A stretch of 64,000 nucleotides of DNA from Climacium dendroides (lineage: Eukaryota > Streptophyta > Bryopsida > Hypnales > Climaciaceae): contig OX467084.1 of the NCBI GenBank assembly GCA_950106755.1, positions 30,259,213-30,323,212 on the forward strand, read 5' to 3'. The position numbers and the translations under genes are program-made. Under the pieces are notes generated by a model that was given only the letters and a program-made list of their open reading frames with translations, did not search any database and was not told the DNA's origin. Numbering within the stretch: position 1 is the stretch's first letter; each line of letters starts with the position of its first letter. This document shows, one piece after another, positions 48,051-59,800 of this stretch.

Positions 48051-49213
48051 CCCCTAAAAGACCAAATTGCCTAGAAGATACAAAATTAATGGATTTCAAA
48101 TAGGCTCCTATGGTCTCAATTTTTTTTTATGATTTTTGAGATTTTTTTTAAGATAGAAAAATACAATATCTCTCTAGGAATATAATTTCTTTTTCAATCA
48201 ATAATCAAGAGCAAAAATTATGCCATCCTCAACACAATTTTCACAATTTCTAAGCAACAAAAGAATTTCACAAAAACTCAAAATAAAAATTTAAGTTTTT
48301 CCCTCTTACAAATCATAATTTTTTTTACAATAAAAGCATTGATTCATTCCATTTGGGTTAGTGATGTGAAAGTTATGGAGCCTCTTGTTGATGGGGCAAC
48401 CATAGCATTTTCTTGAGAAAATGACTTATTAGATTCATTTTTTAACTCAATTATCACAATTTAAAAAAAACTTCCATATGGGATAGTTTTTTTGCTAAAA
48501 CAATCTCACCATTGGAATTTAGTGTGTTTCAGTTCCACCTTAGAGATATTAACAATTTAGCTATTTCCTTCTATCTTATTCTTCGATTTAACAATCTCTT
48601 TAAGAATGAAAATGAAGTATATTTTATTTTAATTTTTTTTTCTAAATTCTCAATTCAAATTCTTCATAATAATTTTTTATTTAAATTCAAACTCTATAGT
48701 ACAAAAAAATTTAGTTAAGAAGGTTCAAAGTCAAATAATCTAGTCACGCATGTGCAAAGAAACTTGTTTTTTTCACTTTAGATACAAACATCTTGCAATC
48801 TATGCAACCAACATATTCAAAATCTCTTTTACAAATTCTCTCATTAGTCTAGTACAAAATCCTATGGTTAGATAAGCAAAGAAATTAATTTTCACATTTT
48901 TTTGCATTTTGCATTAGAAATGGCAAGTTTGAGTGTTTTTGACAAAAAAAGTTGTGGTCATGAAGGGCCAGGGAGGACTGACCCCTCTATTGCCCTTTTT
49001 CTTACCCTTGCAGAAAACGCTGGAACTTCATATTTTTCACACAATTTTTTTTTTTCAAATTCTGAAATCATATTTGGAATCAGAGACCCCAAATTAGCTA
49101 GGGGGAGTGACTAAATCTAGAATTTTAACGGCACAAAATAGGGGGCAGTTTTTACATTTTACCCTCTGTTGGGGCAATAGAGGGGTCAGTCCTCCCTGGC
49201 CGTCATGAAGGGG
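48051..49213 (+). mobile_element. TTAA-family element R1 carrying a nested MITE
   Basis: Left TTAA at 48047-48050, then CCCCTAAAAGACC; the right end is 'catgaaggggtta' (TTAG at 49214-49217). Subtracting the nested MITE and one target duplicate (245 bp) leaves 918 bp, against 909 bp for the complete R1 at 13639, so the boundaries agree. Non-coding. Confidence 0.78.
48966..49201 (+). mobile_element. 236-bp MITE with perfect 30-bp TIR and 9-bp target duplication
   Basis: TIRs at 48966-48995 and 49172-49201 are exact reverse complements over 30 bp (starting ggccagggaggactg). The 9-bp flank gtcatgaag occurs on both sides (48957-48965 and 49202-49210). A 9-bp duplication with long TIRs is the signature of Mutator-like (MULE) elements. 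The perfect TIR suggests recent insertion into an already old R1 copy. The small frame at 48902-49114 crosses the border and is not a gene. Confidence 0.93.
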
Positions 49214-49217
49214 TTAG

Positions 49218-49778
49218 TTGCAAAAAAATATTATACTAGAGACAAGTAGGGACTTTGACCTTTGCACTAAGAAATCCCAAGTCCCACATTTGCTATTTTT
49301 TTCACCTTTTACAATTCAAGCAAGTTGGGGGTTGACCTTGACCCAGGACTTCCAAAGTTGGGATTTCTCAGCTCCTCGCTAGACTTGTCCAAAGCCCATT
49401 GTTCTGAGTGAACCACTTCAGTTGTGTCAGGTTGTGTTGATTTTTTAAACGCAATTCATATAGTATTCACTTTTTTGGCAGAAGCAAATGAAAAGTTGTG
49501 ATTGTGAATGCACTCTCCTGGTTTCCTCTAATTCTCTGCAATGTTGGCCTTGTCCAGCTGGGAAAGAAATTGCATCTCAGTCCAAAAAGGACCTGAAATT
49601 GTTTACAGCCTCATTCACAATGCCAAATAATGAGTATGGTAGTTCAACAAATGTGTTTCCAAGTGGTTTTGTTTTTTTCTTGAGAGAGTGTAACCTTATT
49701 GAGACAAGCTTGAACATTGAATAGGTTGGATTCATCTGAGGTAAGTGCACCCTAAATGTAAAACCTAAAATTCACATT
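49218..49778. other. Short stretch with a weak inverted repeat
   Basis: 'gacaagtaggg...taagaaatcccaa' at about 49240-49275 is mirrored by 'ttgggatttctcag...agacttgtcc' at 49353-49391, a possible 160-bp decayed hairpin element. The frame at 49488-49724 starts at ATG but has no motif I recognise. Confidence 0.4.
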
Positions 49779-49782
49779 TTAA

Positions 49783-50733
49783 CCCCTAAAGGTTTAAGTG
49801 TCTATTCAATGTACACAAGAAATCTTGAATAGCTTCCTTCAAAGTCATTTTGGGTTGGATGTTCATGAAATTTGAACACAATGTGTAAACATTTACCTCC
49901 TTTGTGAAAAACTAATTTTTTTTCTTCAATCAGGTGCTTGTATTAAAAGTTATATTGCCTTGAACTTTTTGGGTAGCTCGGGCAATCTAGGAATCTTTTG
50001 GAAATCTTTTGAAAAAAAGCTCATTAGCTTTTAAAATTTGGCACGTATGTAACTAATAAAATATGGCATACTATCATCCAAAAAAAATTTAGTCCTCAAG
50101 TCTCATTCTAAGAGAAGTCAATCTTTGTTAGCTATGTTGTGGCAGTTTCAAGAAAAAAAAAAAATCTTCTAACTTTAAGTCCTATTATCTTATAATCTAT
50201 GAAGTCAAAATTCTTAAAACTTTTCCCGCATATTCCAAATGTTTGTCTCTAACTTTTCACTATTCAAATTCCAAATAAATTTTTTTTCTCATTGCACAAG
50301 AAATCATTAAAAAAATGACTAAAGTTTTGCCAATTCACTAAACCTCCTTGCACTGCAAAGTGATTTAGTATAAGCTAAACATCTCAGTTGCTTCTAAAAA
50401 ATTTCACGAGTGAATCTAACATCATATACTTCTGGATGGTCAAAATCCTCATTTCTATGCAGAGCAAAAATTGTACTCCAAGAAGGCCCAAAGTCTGCTG
50501 AATTTGTTTTACAGGAATGAAAAAAAGTTTTTTTCTCACTTCAAATGTTATAATCTTTCAATCCGCATGGTCAAATGGGCTGAAATTTTTTCCACACTTT
50601 GGTCAAATACTTTACTTCAATTTTGTACGGTTGAAATTCAAAAATAAGTTTAAATTTTTATTTTTGAATAATATACCAAAAACCTGTAGTTTTTGACAAA
50701 GTCTCCCTAAAAAAAACCTTGGTCCTTTGGGGG
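49783..50733 (+). mobile_element. TTAA-family element R4, complete (951 bp)
   Basis: TTAA at 49779-49782 and 50734-50737. The ends CCCCTAAAGG and CCTTTGGGGG are inverted. It aligns in reverse with 8368-9317 and 10941-11893. Non-coding. Confidence 0.75.
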
Positions 50734-50737
50734 TTAA

Positions 50738-50756
50738 CCCCTAAAGTTTTGGGGGG
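50738..50756. other. 19-bp remnant between two TTAA sites
   Basis: CCCCTAAAGTTTTGGGGGG lies between TTAA at 50734-50737 and TTAA at 50757-50760. It looks like two element ends fused, as left by an internal deletion or imprecise excision. Confidence 0.55.
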
Positions 50757-50760
50757 TTAA

Positions 50761-51369
50761 CCCCTAAAATTTTTTAACTATGTTTTCATCCAAACACTCC
50801 AAAACTGTCATTTCTAGTATAAGTACCAAATTTTAGAAAAAAGAACATTTTTGGACACATGTAACCATAAAATCTTGTATTGAATTGGTTTGAGAAGATG
50901 TAAAAAAAGTTTTAGAAATTTCCATCATGTAAATTGCAAGATATTAGCGTTTGAAGTGACCAAAAAAATGTTGTCCTTGCAAAAAATTGGATAGTTGCAC
51001 TTCTCAAGGTCAAATTATTATTAAAAAAATGGTTGTACCTCTTTGGATTCAATCTTCAAGGCAACTTGGCTACATGCTTAAAATTTTTTAGATCATTTGG
51101 ACTTATACAACATATAGGAAAAAAAAGTAAGTACAAAGAAGTAGAGAATGATTTAAAATACTAAATTGTTAACCATTTATTTATGGAATTGAAAAATGCC
51201 AATCCCAATGTTTGTAATGTTGTAATAAACAATCTACACCTTTAAAAAAAATTCCTAAGAATATTGAAAATTGAATTGAATAAAAGACTTTAAAGTTTAT
51301 TAAAGAATAGAGATTTCATAACTACCCATAAACTACCCATAACTAAAACTCCTCATAACTTTCATCTCA
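50761..51369 (+). mobile_element. TTAA-family composite element R3, truncated
   Basis: It begins CCCCTAAAAT after TTAA (50757-50760) and follows the R3 order ('ctgtcatttctagtataagtacc', 'ttgcaagatattagcg', 'ccaatcccaatgtttgtaat'). It stops at 'ctttcatctcat', the point where the fold-back arm should continue, and a new element terminus starts. Confidence 0.65.
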
Positions 51370-51373
51370 TTGA

Positions 51374-51757
51374 CCCCTAAATGCCCAAATTGCATTTTTT
51401 GGCATTATAGCAATTTTGGGCAGCTCATTACAAATGGAGTTTTTTATTTTTTTTCTTTGAAATTTTCACAAAACTTGTGCCCAAGGAGTAGCTTTAAGGT
51501 CCAACAATTTTCACATCTTTTGACTACACGGTTAAAAAGTTTTTGCATGATATGTCATTTTCAATGTTCGGCGGGCAGCTTGGGCAGCCCCAAAAATTCT
51601 TTAAAAAGCACTTTTTTCAGAAATTTCTTTTTGAAATTGATTTTACACATTTATATACACATGGGAAGCTTTGAATCATTCCATTTTGATAAGTGAGATG
51701 AAAGTTATGAGGATTTTTAGTTTGCAAGTAGGTATGGAGTCTTTGAAAACCATATTG
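51374..51757 (+). mobile_element. Fold-back element, left arm only
   Basis: It starts CCCCTAAATG after TTGA and runs parallel to the left arm at 16721-17085, with 'gtagctttaaggtccaacaatttt', 'gcagcttgggcagcc' and 'gggaagctttgaatcattcc' in pieces. It breaks at the centre 'ggtatggagtctttgaaaaccat', after which unrelated GC-richer DNA begins. Confidence 0.7.
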
Positions 51758-52262
51758 TCATACAAAGAAGGCACCCATACACCCTTGTTGACTTTGAGTT
51801 GTAACGGAGTGCCCGGGGATGATGGCGATGGCCAATTCAGCAAAAAACGTCCCACGAGCCACCACTACTTGCAAGAGTTACCTTGACCTTCAACCAATCT
51901 AGTAACTCACATTATAATTGAATTCTCCCCCAAGCATCTTGGGGGGAATTATACCTCCAGCTGGGGGAGGATATCCAGCTGCTTAGCAATGTTATGTAAG
52001 AGCCACAGGGACGGAAGGGTATCTCTTTAAATTCATCCAAGTAGTGAAGAAGGCTGAAATGAGGAGGGAGGCCAACCAAAACGGCCTTCCAACCGTGCAG
52101 AGCATGCACTGCAACCTGACATTAGTCACGAGGAATCAAGACATTTGCTTCTCAAACCAAATGAATCACTAGCTTGCAATGACACCCCCGTAAGGGAGGC
52201 CAAAAGAATTAGACAATCCTAGAAACATCTGCTACGCTCACCTGCACATATCTTAATGTAGC
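51758..52262. other. GC-richer insert with hairpin
   Basis: It begins exactly where the fold-back element loses its right arm. It contains a strong hairpin at 51921-51950 (stem tcccccaag/cttggggg around cat) followed by 'cctccagctgggggagg'. A minus-strand frame (52109-51912) is open for 65 codons without a recognised domain. Its origin is unknown. Confidence 0.4.
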
Positions 52263-52266
52263 TTAA

Positions 52267-53162
52267 TCCCTAAAGTCCTAAGGCCTTTTTTCCATCAAAA
52301 ACCACTCAAAACTACCATTTCTATTCCAAAGAGCCAAAACTTTAAAGATTATTTTTTTGCACATCCAACCGCAAGATCTTGTACTAGACTAATATAAGAA
52401 TATGTAGAAAAAAATTTAGAAACTTTGATAATGTAAATTGCAAGATATTTGAATTTAAAGTGAAGAAAACAAATTTTTATGCACCTTTCTCAACTAGATT
52501 TTTTGGCTTTAAATATTCTTAACTTAAAATTTTTGCACTATTGATTTTTATTTTTTTTATTTTTTATGTCGAAGAATTAAGTTGAGAATATAGGGGAAAA
52601 AATTACACAAAAAGACACTTAATTTTCACTTATTAAGAAATTTAAAAGTAGAAGTAGGTTCAAGATTGAAGGAAAAACAAAATTGTTAATAGCTTTAATG
52701 TAGAATTGATACACAAAAATCCCAATGGTGAGATTGTTTTAGTAAACAAACTTAAACCTATCTAACAAATTTTTTTGAAAAATACATTCAAAAAAGAATT
52801 CTATAAGTAATTTTTTCAAAAAGGTACTTAGATTACCCAAAAAACAAGATTGTCCATCATTTTCTCATCACTAGTCCAAACAAAATGAACCAAAGCTTCA
52901 AATATAGACAAAAATATAATCTTTGAAAAAAATTTAAGAATTCCTTTTTTGCGTTTTTTGGGGGTTGCCCCTCAAGCTACATTTTAGACTTAAAATAGCA
53001 TAACTTTTGCTCTTGGCACTAATTGGAATAAAAATTATATTTCCAAAAAGTTAATATGATTTTCTATCTTCTTAATTTTAAAAAATTAGGTCAAAAATTG
53101 AGATCACACAAGCCTATCTGAAAACCCAAGAGTCCCCCATAGGGGCTTTGGGACTTTAGGGG
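52267..53162 (-). mobile_element. TTAA-family element R1 (reverse), 896 bp
   Basis: TTAA at 52263-52266 and 53163-53166; the ends TCCCTAAAGTCC and GGACTTTAGGGG are inverted. It has the same internal order as the reference R1 read backwards. The right TTAA is shared with the next element. Confidence 0.75.
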
Positions 53163-53166
53163 TTAA

Positions 53167-53950
53167 CCCCTACAACACCATTGTTCCTTTGGGGGACAAA
53201 TGGGATGTTGGACAAGTACTTATGAGCTGATTTTTTGTCATGATTTTTTGAAACTTTTATTGAAGATAAAAAAAAGTGATTAGCTTTATGTGAATATATA
53301 AATTTTTTTTTCAATTGGTGCCGAAGAACAAAAATTATGTCCAAATAAGCTCAAAATAAGGGAAAAGGGGCAACAAATGAATTTTTTTCTCATAGATTAT
53401 ATTTTTGTTTACATGGGAAGCTTTTGTTCATTCCATTTGGATTTGTTAGGAGAAAGTTATGAACAATCTTATTTTGGGAGCACATAGAGCATCTTTTTGA
53501 AAAAATAATTTGTAGGATTTATTTCTGAATGCAATTTTTATAGTTTTTCAAAAATGAAAATGTTCCACATGGTTTAATTTGCTTCCTAAAACAATCTCAC
53601 CATTGGAATTAGTGCATTTTAATTCCATTTTAGAGATATTAATAATTTAGATTTTCCTTCTATCTGATACCTACTTCTACTTAATAATTTTTTTAAGAAT
53701 GAAAATTAAGTTTTTATAAATTTTTTTCCTAGACTCTCAAATCAATTCCCCACTATAAAGATTTAAACCTCAAAACTTTGTAGTGCAAAAAATTTAAGTT
53801 AAGAAAGTTCTAGTCCTGCAATGTGCTGAAAAACTTGTTTTTACTTTAAATACAAATATATTGCAATTTGTGTGGTCGAAATTTCTGAATTTTTTTCCAA
53901 ACATCCTCATATATACCGTACTTGAAGGTCTAATTTAGTAGTGAGTGCCA
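53167..53950 (+). mobile_element. TTAA-family element R1 (forward), 3'-truncated
   Basis: It starts directly at the shared TTAA with CCCCTACAACACC and the 'ttgttcctttgggggacaa' palindrome, then runs parallel to R1 until about 53930, where the match is lost. Together with the preceding copy it forms a head-to-head inverted pair. Confidence 0.7.
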
Positions 53951-54227
53951 AAATTCAATTTCTACATCAGATTCTTAGAGGTTCATGTCACCTTAGATTA
54001 TTCACAAGATGACATGTGTCACATTTTTTCAAAAATGACTTAATTTTTGTCAAATATGACCTTTGTGTAGGGTAGTCTTAATTAATTTCCTCTCCATGTC
54101 AAACTAGAAAACCCCTACTGTGAACAAACCAAGTTACCAATCCCGATCTTAAGGATTCCCCAATGCACGTGTGAGAAATACTAAACACACGTGCCATGTG
54201 ATAGGGAACAATGGAGAAGTACTTTAA

Positions 54228-54449
54228 CCTTTAAATGCCTTGGTCTATTTTTCAAATCATGGCACATTTTAGCTTATATCTTTGTACAAAAAGTACCATT
54301 TATCGACATTTCCTGAATTAGTCATTAAAGAAGGTAGTCTTTTTAACACTTAAATATTACATTGGATGAATGAGAAGTTGGTTGGATGAAACAATGCCTC
54401 CAACTCTTTTGTTCATTGTTTGAAATATAGGTGCCGAAGCATATAAGGA
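54228..54449 (+). mobile_element. Small TTAA MITE (R9), 222 bp
   Basis: TTAA at 54224-54227 and 54450-54453. The left end CCTTTAAATGCCTTGG and the right end reverse-complemented TCCTTATATGCTTCGG are an imperfect TIR. The interior matches the reverse complement of 56375-56593, for example 'ttggatgaatgagaagtt'. Confidence 0.78.
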
Positions 54450-54453
54450 TTAA

Positions 54454-54955
54454 AGCTTCAAGAGAAGTTCAAAGGGGTAGGGAGTCAAGCAAACTTATTA
54501 GCAAGACCCACTTCAATAGAAAAAGTAGTCCTATTGCCTTCAATTAGATTGCAACTTGGGCTTTCTTTTCGGCACTATAGTACTACATTGCACCCAATAA
54601 ATTAATTTGGTTAAAAATGGTAAACAAACTACAAAGTTTTTCGCCAAAAGACTTCAAATTAAATACAAAAAAACATAATTATGGACATGTGATATGTGCT
54701 AATGTGATATTTTCTATCCAACATGTGGATGAGTGTTGAAATTTGAAACACCACTATAACATTTTACATTGCCACTTTGGCACTTCATTAAAAATGAAAG
54801 CCTTGATTGCAACCCCTCAAGCTAGCTTCAAGCTACACTTGTAAATTGATTTCACAAAGGTTTGAGTAGTGGGTAACTTTAAACCCAATAAGAGTCGCAT
54901 TCATTCAAATTCATCCAAATCTAAAAATTTAAAAGTTGACAAGTAATTAGTTTAA
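54454..54955. other. Anonymous AT-rich DNA
   Basis: No gene or repeat was recognised between the R9 element and the LINE fragment. Confidence 0.35.
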
Positions 54956-55480
54956 AAGGATTTGGTTGGAGGCTCGCACAACAGTGCTATGGATTCTTTG
55001 GATGCAAAGAAACGACATGGTATTCAACTCCATTGAGTTGTCTCAAGAACACCTTCTTCAGTATGCGTGGAAAGGCCTTATAGATTATAGGAGAGCCAAG
55101 TGGACTAAGATTTGTAGGAATCAAAGAAGATTTGGTATTTTTGCAACAATAGAAGCTGAGAAACTATGTTGGATAGCCTTGGGTCCTAGTGTTGGGTTTA
55201 TTTTTCAACCTCAGAAAGGTTTATAGAGTATTGTTGATGCAACTTGGTCAAACTAGCGCAACCATGTAGCCTCGCTTGTGGCTAGCCATGAAAGGTCTCA
55301 TGGCTTTTCTCTAAGCTACGCCTTAGGGTGGTTTCCTTTGTTTGTTCATGTTTCCAGTCTATTGGGGGTGGGGTGAGTTGTTAGATTGGTTGTCCCCACT
55401 AGGCCACTTTTGGTTGGTGGGTTTGTATTTTAATCCCTTTGCAATGAAATTCTGTTTCATTTGTTTTAAGAAAAAAATTT
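54956..55480 (+). mobile_element. LINE 3' end: ORF2 C-terminus plus 3' UTR and tail
   Basis: The frame 54966-55226 reads TTVLWILWMQRNDMVFNSIE and HLLQYAWKGLIDY, the 'W..W..RN..VF' block at the very C-terminus of plant LINE ORF2 proteins, and ends at a TAG. The 3' UTR follows, with 'aggccacttttggttgg', 'gtttgtattt' and 'gcaatgaaattctgtttcat', then 'tgttttaag' and A-rich sequence. This heavily 5'-truncated copy links the short tails at 3.5, 9.7, 12.3 and 46.6 kb to LINEs. The frame at 55342-55614 is UTR read-through. Confidence 0.8.
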
Positions 55481-56370
55481 ACAAGTGGAAAAAAAAGATT
55501 GGTTTTGATCCAATAAATGTACCAATTCTTGCTCAAGTACATTTAGGACAAATCTTTACTATTGAGGTGGTAGATTTTATTAAACCTTACTTAATAGGTT
55601 GTAGGATTTTTTAATTAAAAAAGATTAATAAATTATAGTATTTAAAATTTTAATTTTTTAATGTTTAAAATTTCAATAAATTTATTAAAAAAATTGAATT
55701 ATGGGCTTGTAATTTTGAAAAAGACAAAGATCTATTACAATATTGTAAATTCAAGGATTTATCCTAGTAGTACAATTGAACTTTGCTTAGGAAGGAGAAT
55801 TGATAGAGAAGAATATATGGACTTACACTCTCCTATGATTGAAGTTCAAATATCTTCAAACATTTAAACTTCACATTTTTGTTTTATATTTTTGTTTTCT
55901 GCTTTTAAAATAATTTACAATCTTTTAAATTTCTCAATAAATTTGCAAACAAATTTGCAAATTAAAGGAATTCTTCATGTTTTTCAATTCATTTAAAAAT
56001 ATTCATAACTAATAATTTTTTTGTTTTTTGGTAAATCTATAAAGTTTTATGTTTTTGAAAATTTAGAGATGAACTAAGAAATGCCTAAATTCCTTTTGAG
56101 CTCTTATTGCTTGCTCTTGAACACTTGTAGTGTTTTCAATGGTGTAGGACTTTGTGCCAAGCAAGTGGTTGTTTAGGACAAAAATCCTCTTTTATTTTTA
56201 TTCCAGTCACTTCATTGACACTTCAATTTTAGCGATTTCAAATATTGACAAGGATTACATGTAGGCGTGGCAAAAAATAGGACATGGGAGGTGACAAAAA
56301 GGATGGAAGGACCTTATTCTACCCATTAAAAAAAATTTAAGCAAAAAAATTAATGTAGGAAATTTGAAAT
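55481..56370. other. AT-rich DNA, no gene recognised
   Basis: Only low-complexity taaa/attt text; the frame at 55661-55867 has no motif. Confidence 0.4.
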
Positions 56371-56374
56371 TTAA

Positions 56375-56593
56375 CCTTTAAGTGCTCTAATGTCCATATT
56401 CTACACAATGAACAAGGACTTGCAAGCATTATTTAGTCCAATTAACTTCTCATTCATCCAATGTAATACTTGAATGTTGAAAAGACAACCTTTTTTAATG
56501 ACCAATTTCATGAAATTTCTATAAATGATATTTTATACAAAGATATAAGTTAAAATGTGCCAAAATTCAAAAAAAGATCAAGGTGTTGAAGGA
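56375..56593 (-). mobile_element. Small TTAA MITE (R9), second copy, 219 bp
   Basis: TTAA at 56371-56374 and 56594-56597. Its reverse complement follows 54228-54449 along the whole length, including 'ggcacattttaacttatatc' and 'attacattggatgaatgag'. The two copies are inverted around the LINE tail. Confidence 0.78.
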
Positions 56594-56889
56594 TTAAAGG
56601 CAATGAAGAGTTTTAGAAATAGTTGACTTCCACTAAAGATAATCTAGTGAAATCTTTATTTCTTTGTCATAAAAAATTGTAAGCACCATCTAAATTTCTA
56701 GCCTAGATTTAAACATCCAAGGCTATGTATTAATTATCATGTAAAATGCCAAAACTTGATGTAAAAACAAGAATATGATTGGTCAATGCTTTTGGATATA
56801 CAACCTTAAGTAAAAAGATGGTTTAGGTATATTTTTTTTATGGAATTACATTGAAGCCTAAATAAGAACATCCATATTGTGAGTATTTC

Positions 56890-59800
56890 AATATTCACCT
56901 TAGGTATATAAACGAGCACAACCAAGTTTGAGCGTCTATGTGGAAATTTATCCTAATTGGGTGTCTAGGCATCATCCATTGTGCCTTCCAAACAAAAGGA
57001 TCGTTTTCTAGTCTCCTATGTAATATGAACTTGTAAAATAACCAACAAAACTAAACTTAAGACACAATTTCTAACCAACCAGTCAAACCCAACAAGGCCA
57101 TTGTGATTTTGGGGACAATAATTTATATTCCTAATTTAGCAATTCTAAATTAAAGATCAAATCATGCCATTTCTAAAAAAACATTAAATTCATCTAAATC
57201 TGATAATCCAAACAAAAATTATGACTAGATGAAGTTTAGCCCTTAGAAGGGCAATTTAAATTTCATCCATAGTTTTCTATTGATTTATAATTTTAGTTTG
57301 ATTTAGAATTTTCCTATGATTTTAGGTTGAACACTATTGTTGAAATATTAAGTTTGGACTTGGATGGACAAAATCTCCTTAAGTTCATTCATTCTTCATT
57401 CTAAACTTCATCCTATATTATTTTCTTGATTTTTAATCAGATTTCAAAGTTTGAAAGAGTTTTGGACTTTTCTAATATTATTATATGAAATCCTAAACTT
57501 AAAATTCTTCCTTGGTTGTCATCAAAAGGCTTTAATTGACATTTCTTTAATTATGGATGCTAGATTATTTTAATCACTTATTATTTTTAGATTTAGAATA
57601 ATTTTTCCTTAAACATGTTGATTGTGCATATTCAAAATGATAATTCACTTAAATATTGAGCTTTCCTAGATGAAGTATTGAAGTTTGATTGCTAATTGAT
57701 ACTTCAAACTTCATCTATTGTTCAATGGTAATTGACAATTCAAAACTAATTTTAAATTTCACATTTAAGGTTTGGATTTTTTCTACTTTTTAAATTTTAA
57801 TCATTTTTTTTTAATGAAATTAACTAATTTTCATCTAATTTAAGTCTTAAACTTCATGTGCTTGTATCTTACTTGTTTTAACTATGTTCCTAAGTGTCTT
57901 ATCTTTTGGAAAACTTTTGGGTCTCTACTTTAGGTTTCCAAAGCTAAACTTGAAATAAAATAAAATCTTAATGGTCTAAATCTAACTTGTATTTTAGCTA
58001 AGGTTTAAAGCTATCAATTAAGAAATTTAAAGGATAGGAAGAGAATTTAATAATTTACCTTGAATTGAACCTCATCTATAATGCGATTAAAGATTCCTTC
58101 AAATCCATTTTTAGTAGTTATTTTTCCCTCCTTTGAATTTTTCTCACCACTTAATATTTTTAGATTTTTGATATAAGTCGTGAATTTAAACTTCAAAACT
58201 AATTCCTATTCCATTCTAAATTTTCCTACTTTCTATTGTTCTTTTAATTTTTTTCTACTCTTTTTTTTCAAAACTATCCTATTCAGCTATTGATATTGTA
58301 CTAGTTGACTTGGGAATAGAATACTTGTTCCAAACTTCAAGAAATTAATTGACAATGGTAAGATTCTTACCCCCCCTATCCGAGTCAATTATTTCCTAAT
58401 CCCAATTTCTAATGGCTCATGCAAATTACTCTAAATTTCTCCTAATCCACCATTCTTCTTCTATCTTTCAACTAATGTCCACTACTCCTTTCCAAATTCC
58501 TCACTTCTTCTAATTGCTTCTTCTATTATAATGTATATAGTTTTCTTCTACTTGTCAATCTTCCCTTCTACTTATAGACTTAATTTAAAACATTTTAAAG
58601 CAAAAGGAGACAAGAATTGAAATCTACTTAGTCAACTTTAATTTAAAATTTTGTTAGTTATTGTATTCTATTTTATTTTCATAATTAACCTTCTTTAGAA
58701 CTTCCAAATTGAATCCTTGTACTCCAAGTTTGGCCTTTAGAGGTCAAGTTTGGCACCATGGGGGGTTTGAACATTGTACCTTGTCTCCCCACAACTAAAT
58801 TTCTCCCCTTTCTCATTCTTTGCCACATGATGCATTACTACTAGCTGGATTCTTTTTCTTGTGGTTGACTAACTTTAGATAGTCTATCCCAAGCCACGTG
58901 GTACATCACTACTGGTTTAGGCCCCTTCACGCAGTTGACTTTGGACATGCTTCCCTAGGCTATGTGGAACGTTACTACTAGTTTGGACCCCTTCCCATGT
59001 TTGACTAACTTTGGATGGATTGCCCTAGGCCATATAGCACATCGTTGTTGGTCTCAATCCCTTCCCACGAATTCACTAGGTTTGGATGGCTCTTGGACCA
59101 CTTGGCACATTACTATTGGTTGGACCCTTCTTTACATCTTGACTAGCTTTGGATGGATTGCCCTTGCTTATAGTGTATTAGTCTAGGTTTGATTTGAGAT
59201 CCTTGTTGGTCTATCTTTGAACATTGGGGTTTGGTTTAACAACCAAGGTTTGTTTGTAACAAAGGGAAAAAAAATAATTTTGGGACTTGGAGACTTGGGA
59301 CACTTAATTATAACTACTAATTTTTTTCAGAAAGTCCCTTGGAATGCTAAATTCTAATTTTTAGAGACTACCAAGTTAGTATAAAACATGACTTATACAA
59401 CACTAAAGGGCCTCCTCAATCATGGCATTACTAAGGTATGGAGGATAAATCTAGGATTAGTTCAACTTACAACAACTCCAAACAATAAAAAGTTAGTGAA
59501 AAACAACCACAACAAATGCATACAAGAACAAGATTTGAGAGGACCTCAATATTCTTCAAAGAAAGTTTGAAAAACAATAACAATGAAGTCAAAAACTCCC
59601 CCAAAACAACCATTTGGTGATTTGGCTACAAAAATGGCCAAAATCCAACAAAATGGATCCATTGGAGTTAAAAGTAGTAACAAGAAACATTTTTGACAGG
59701 AGAATGGGTGTTTTTGAGAGGGGAATGGATGACCATATATATTTTCTCAAGGGCACCTCCCCTCTCATTTTTCTAGTGATAAACTTATCAATTAGGATAT

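Noticed and set aside
51912..52109. Minus-strand 65-codon frame with 'LVGLPPHFSLLHYLDEF' as a plant retroelement gag piece
   Set aside because: The resemblance to 'PPHF' motifs of plant gag-like proteins is only a few residues, with no supporting neighbours.
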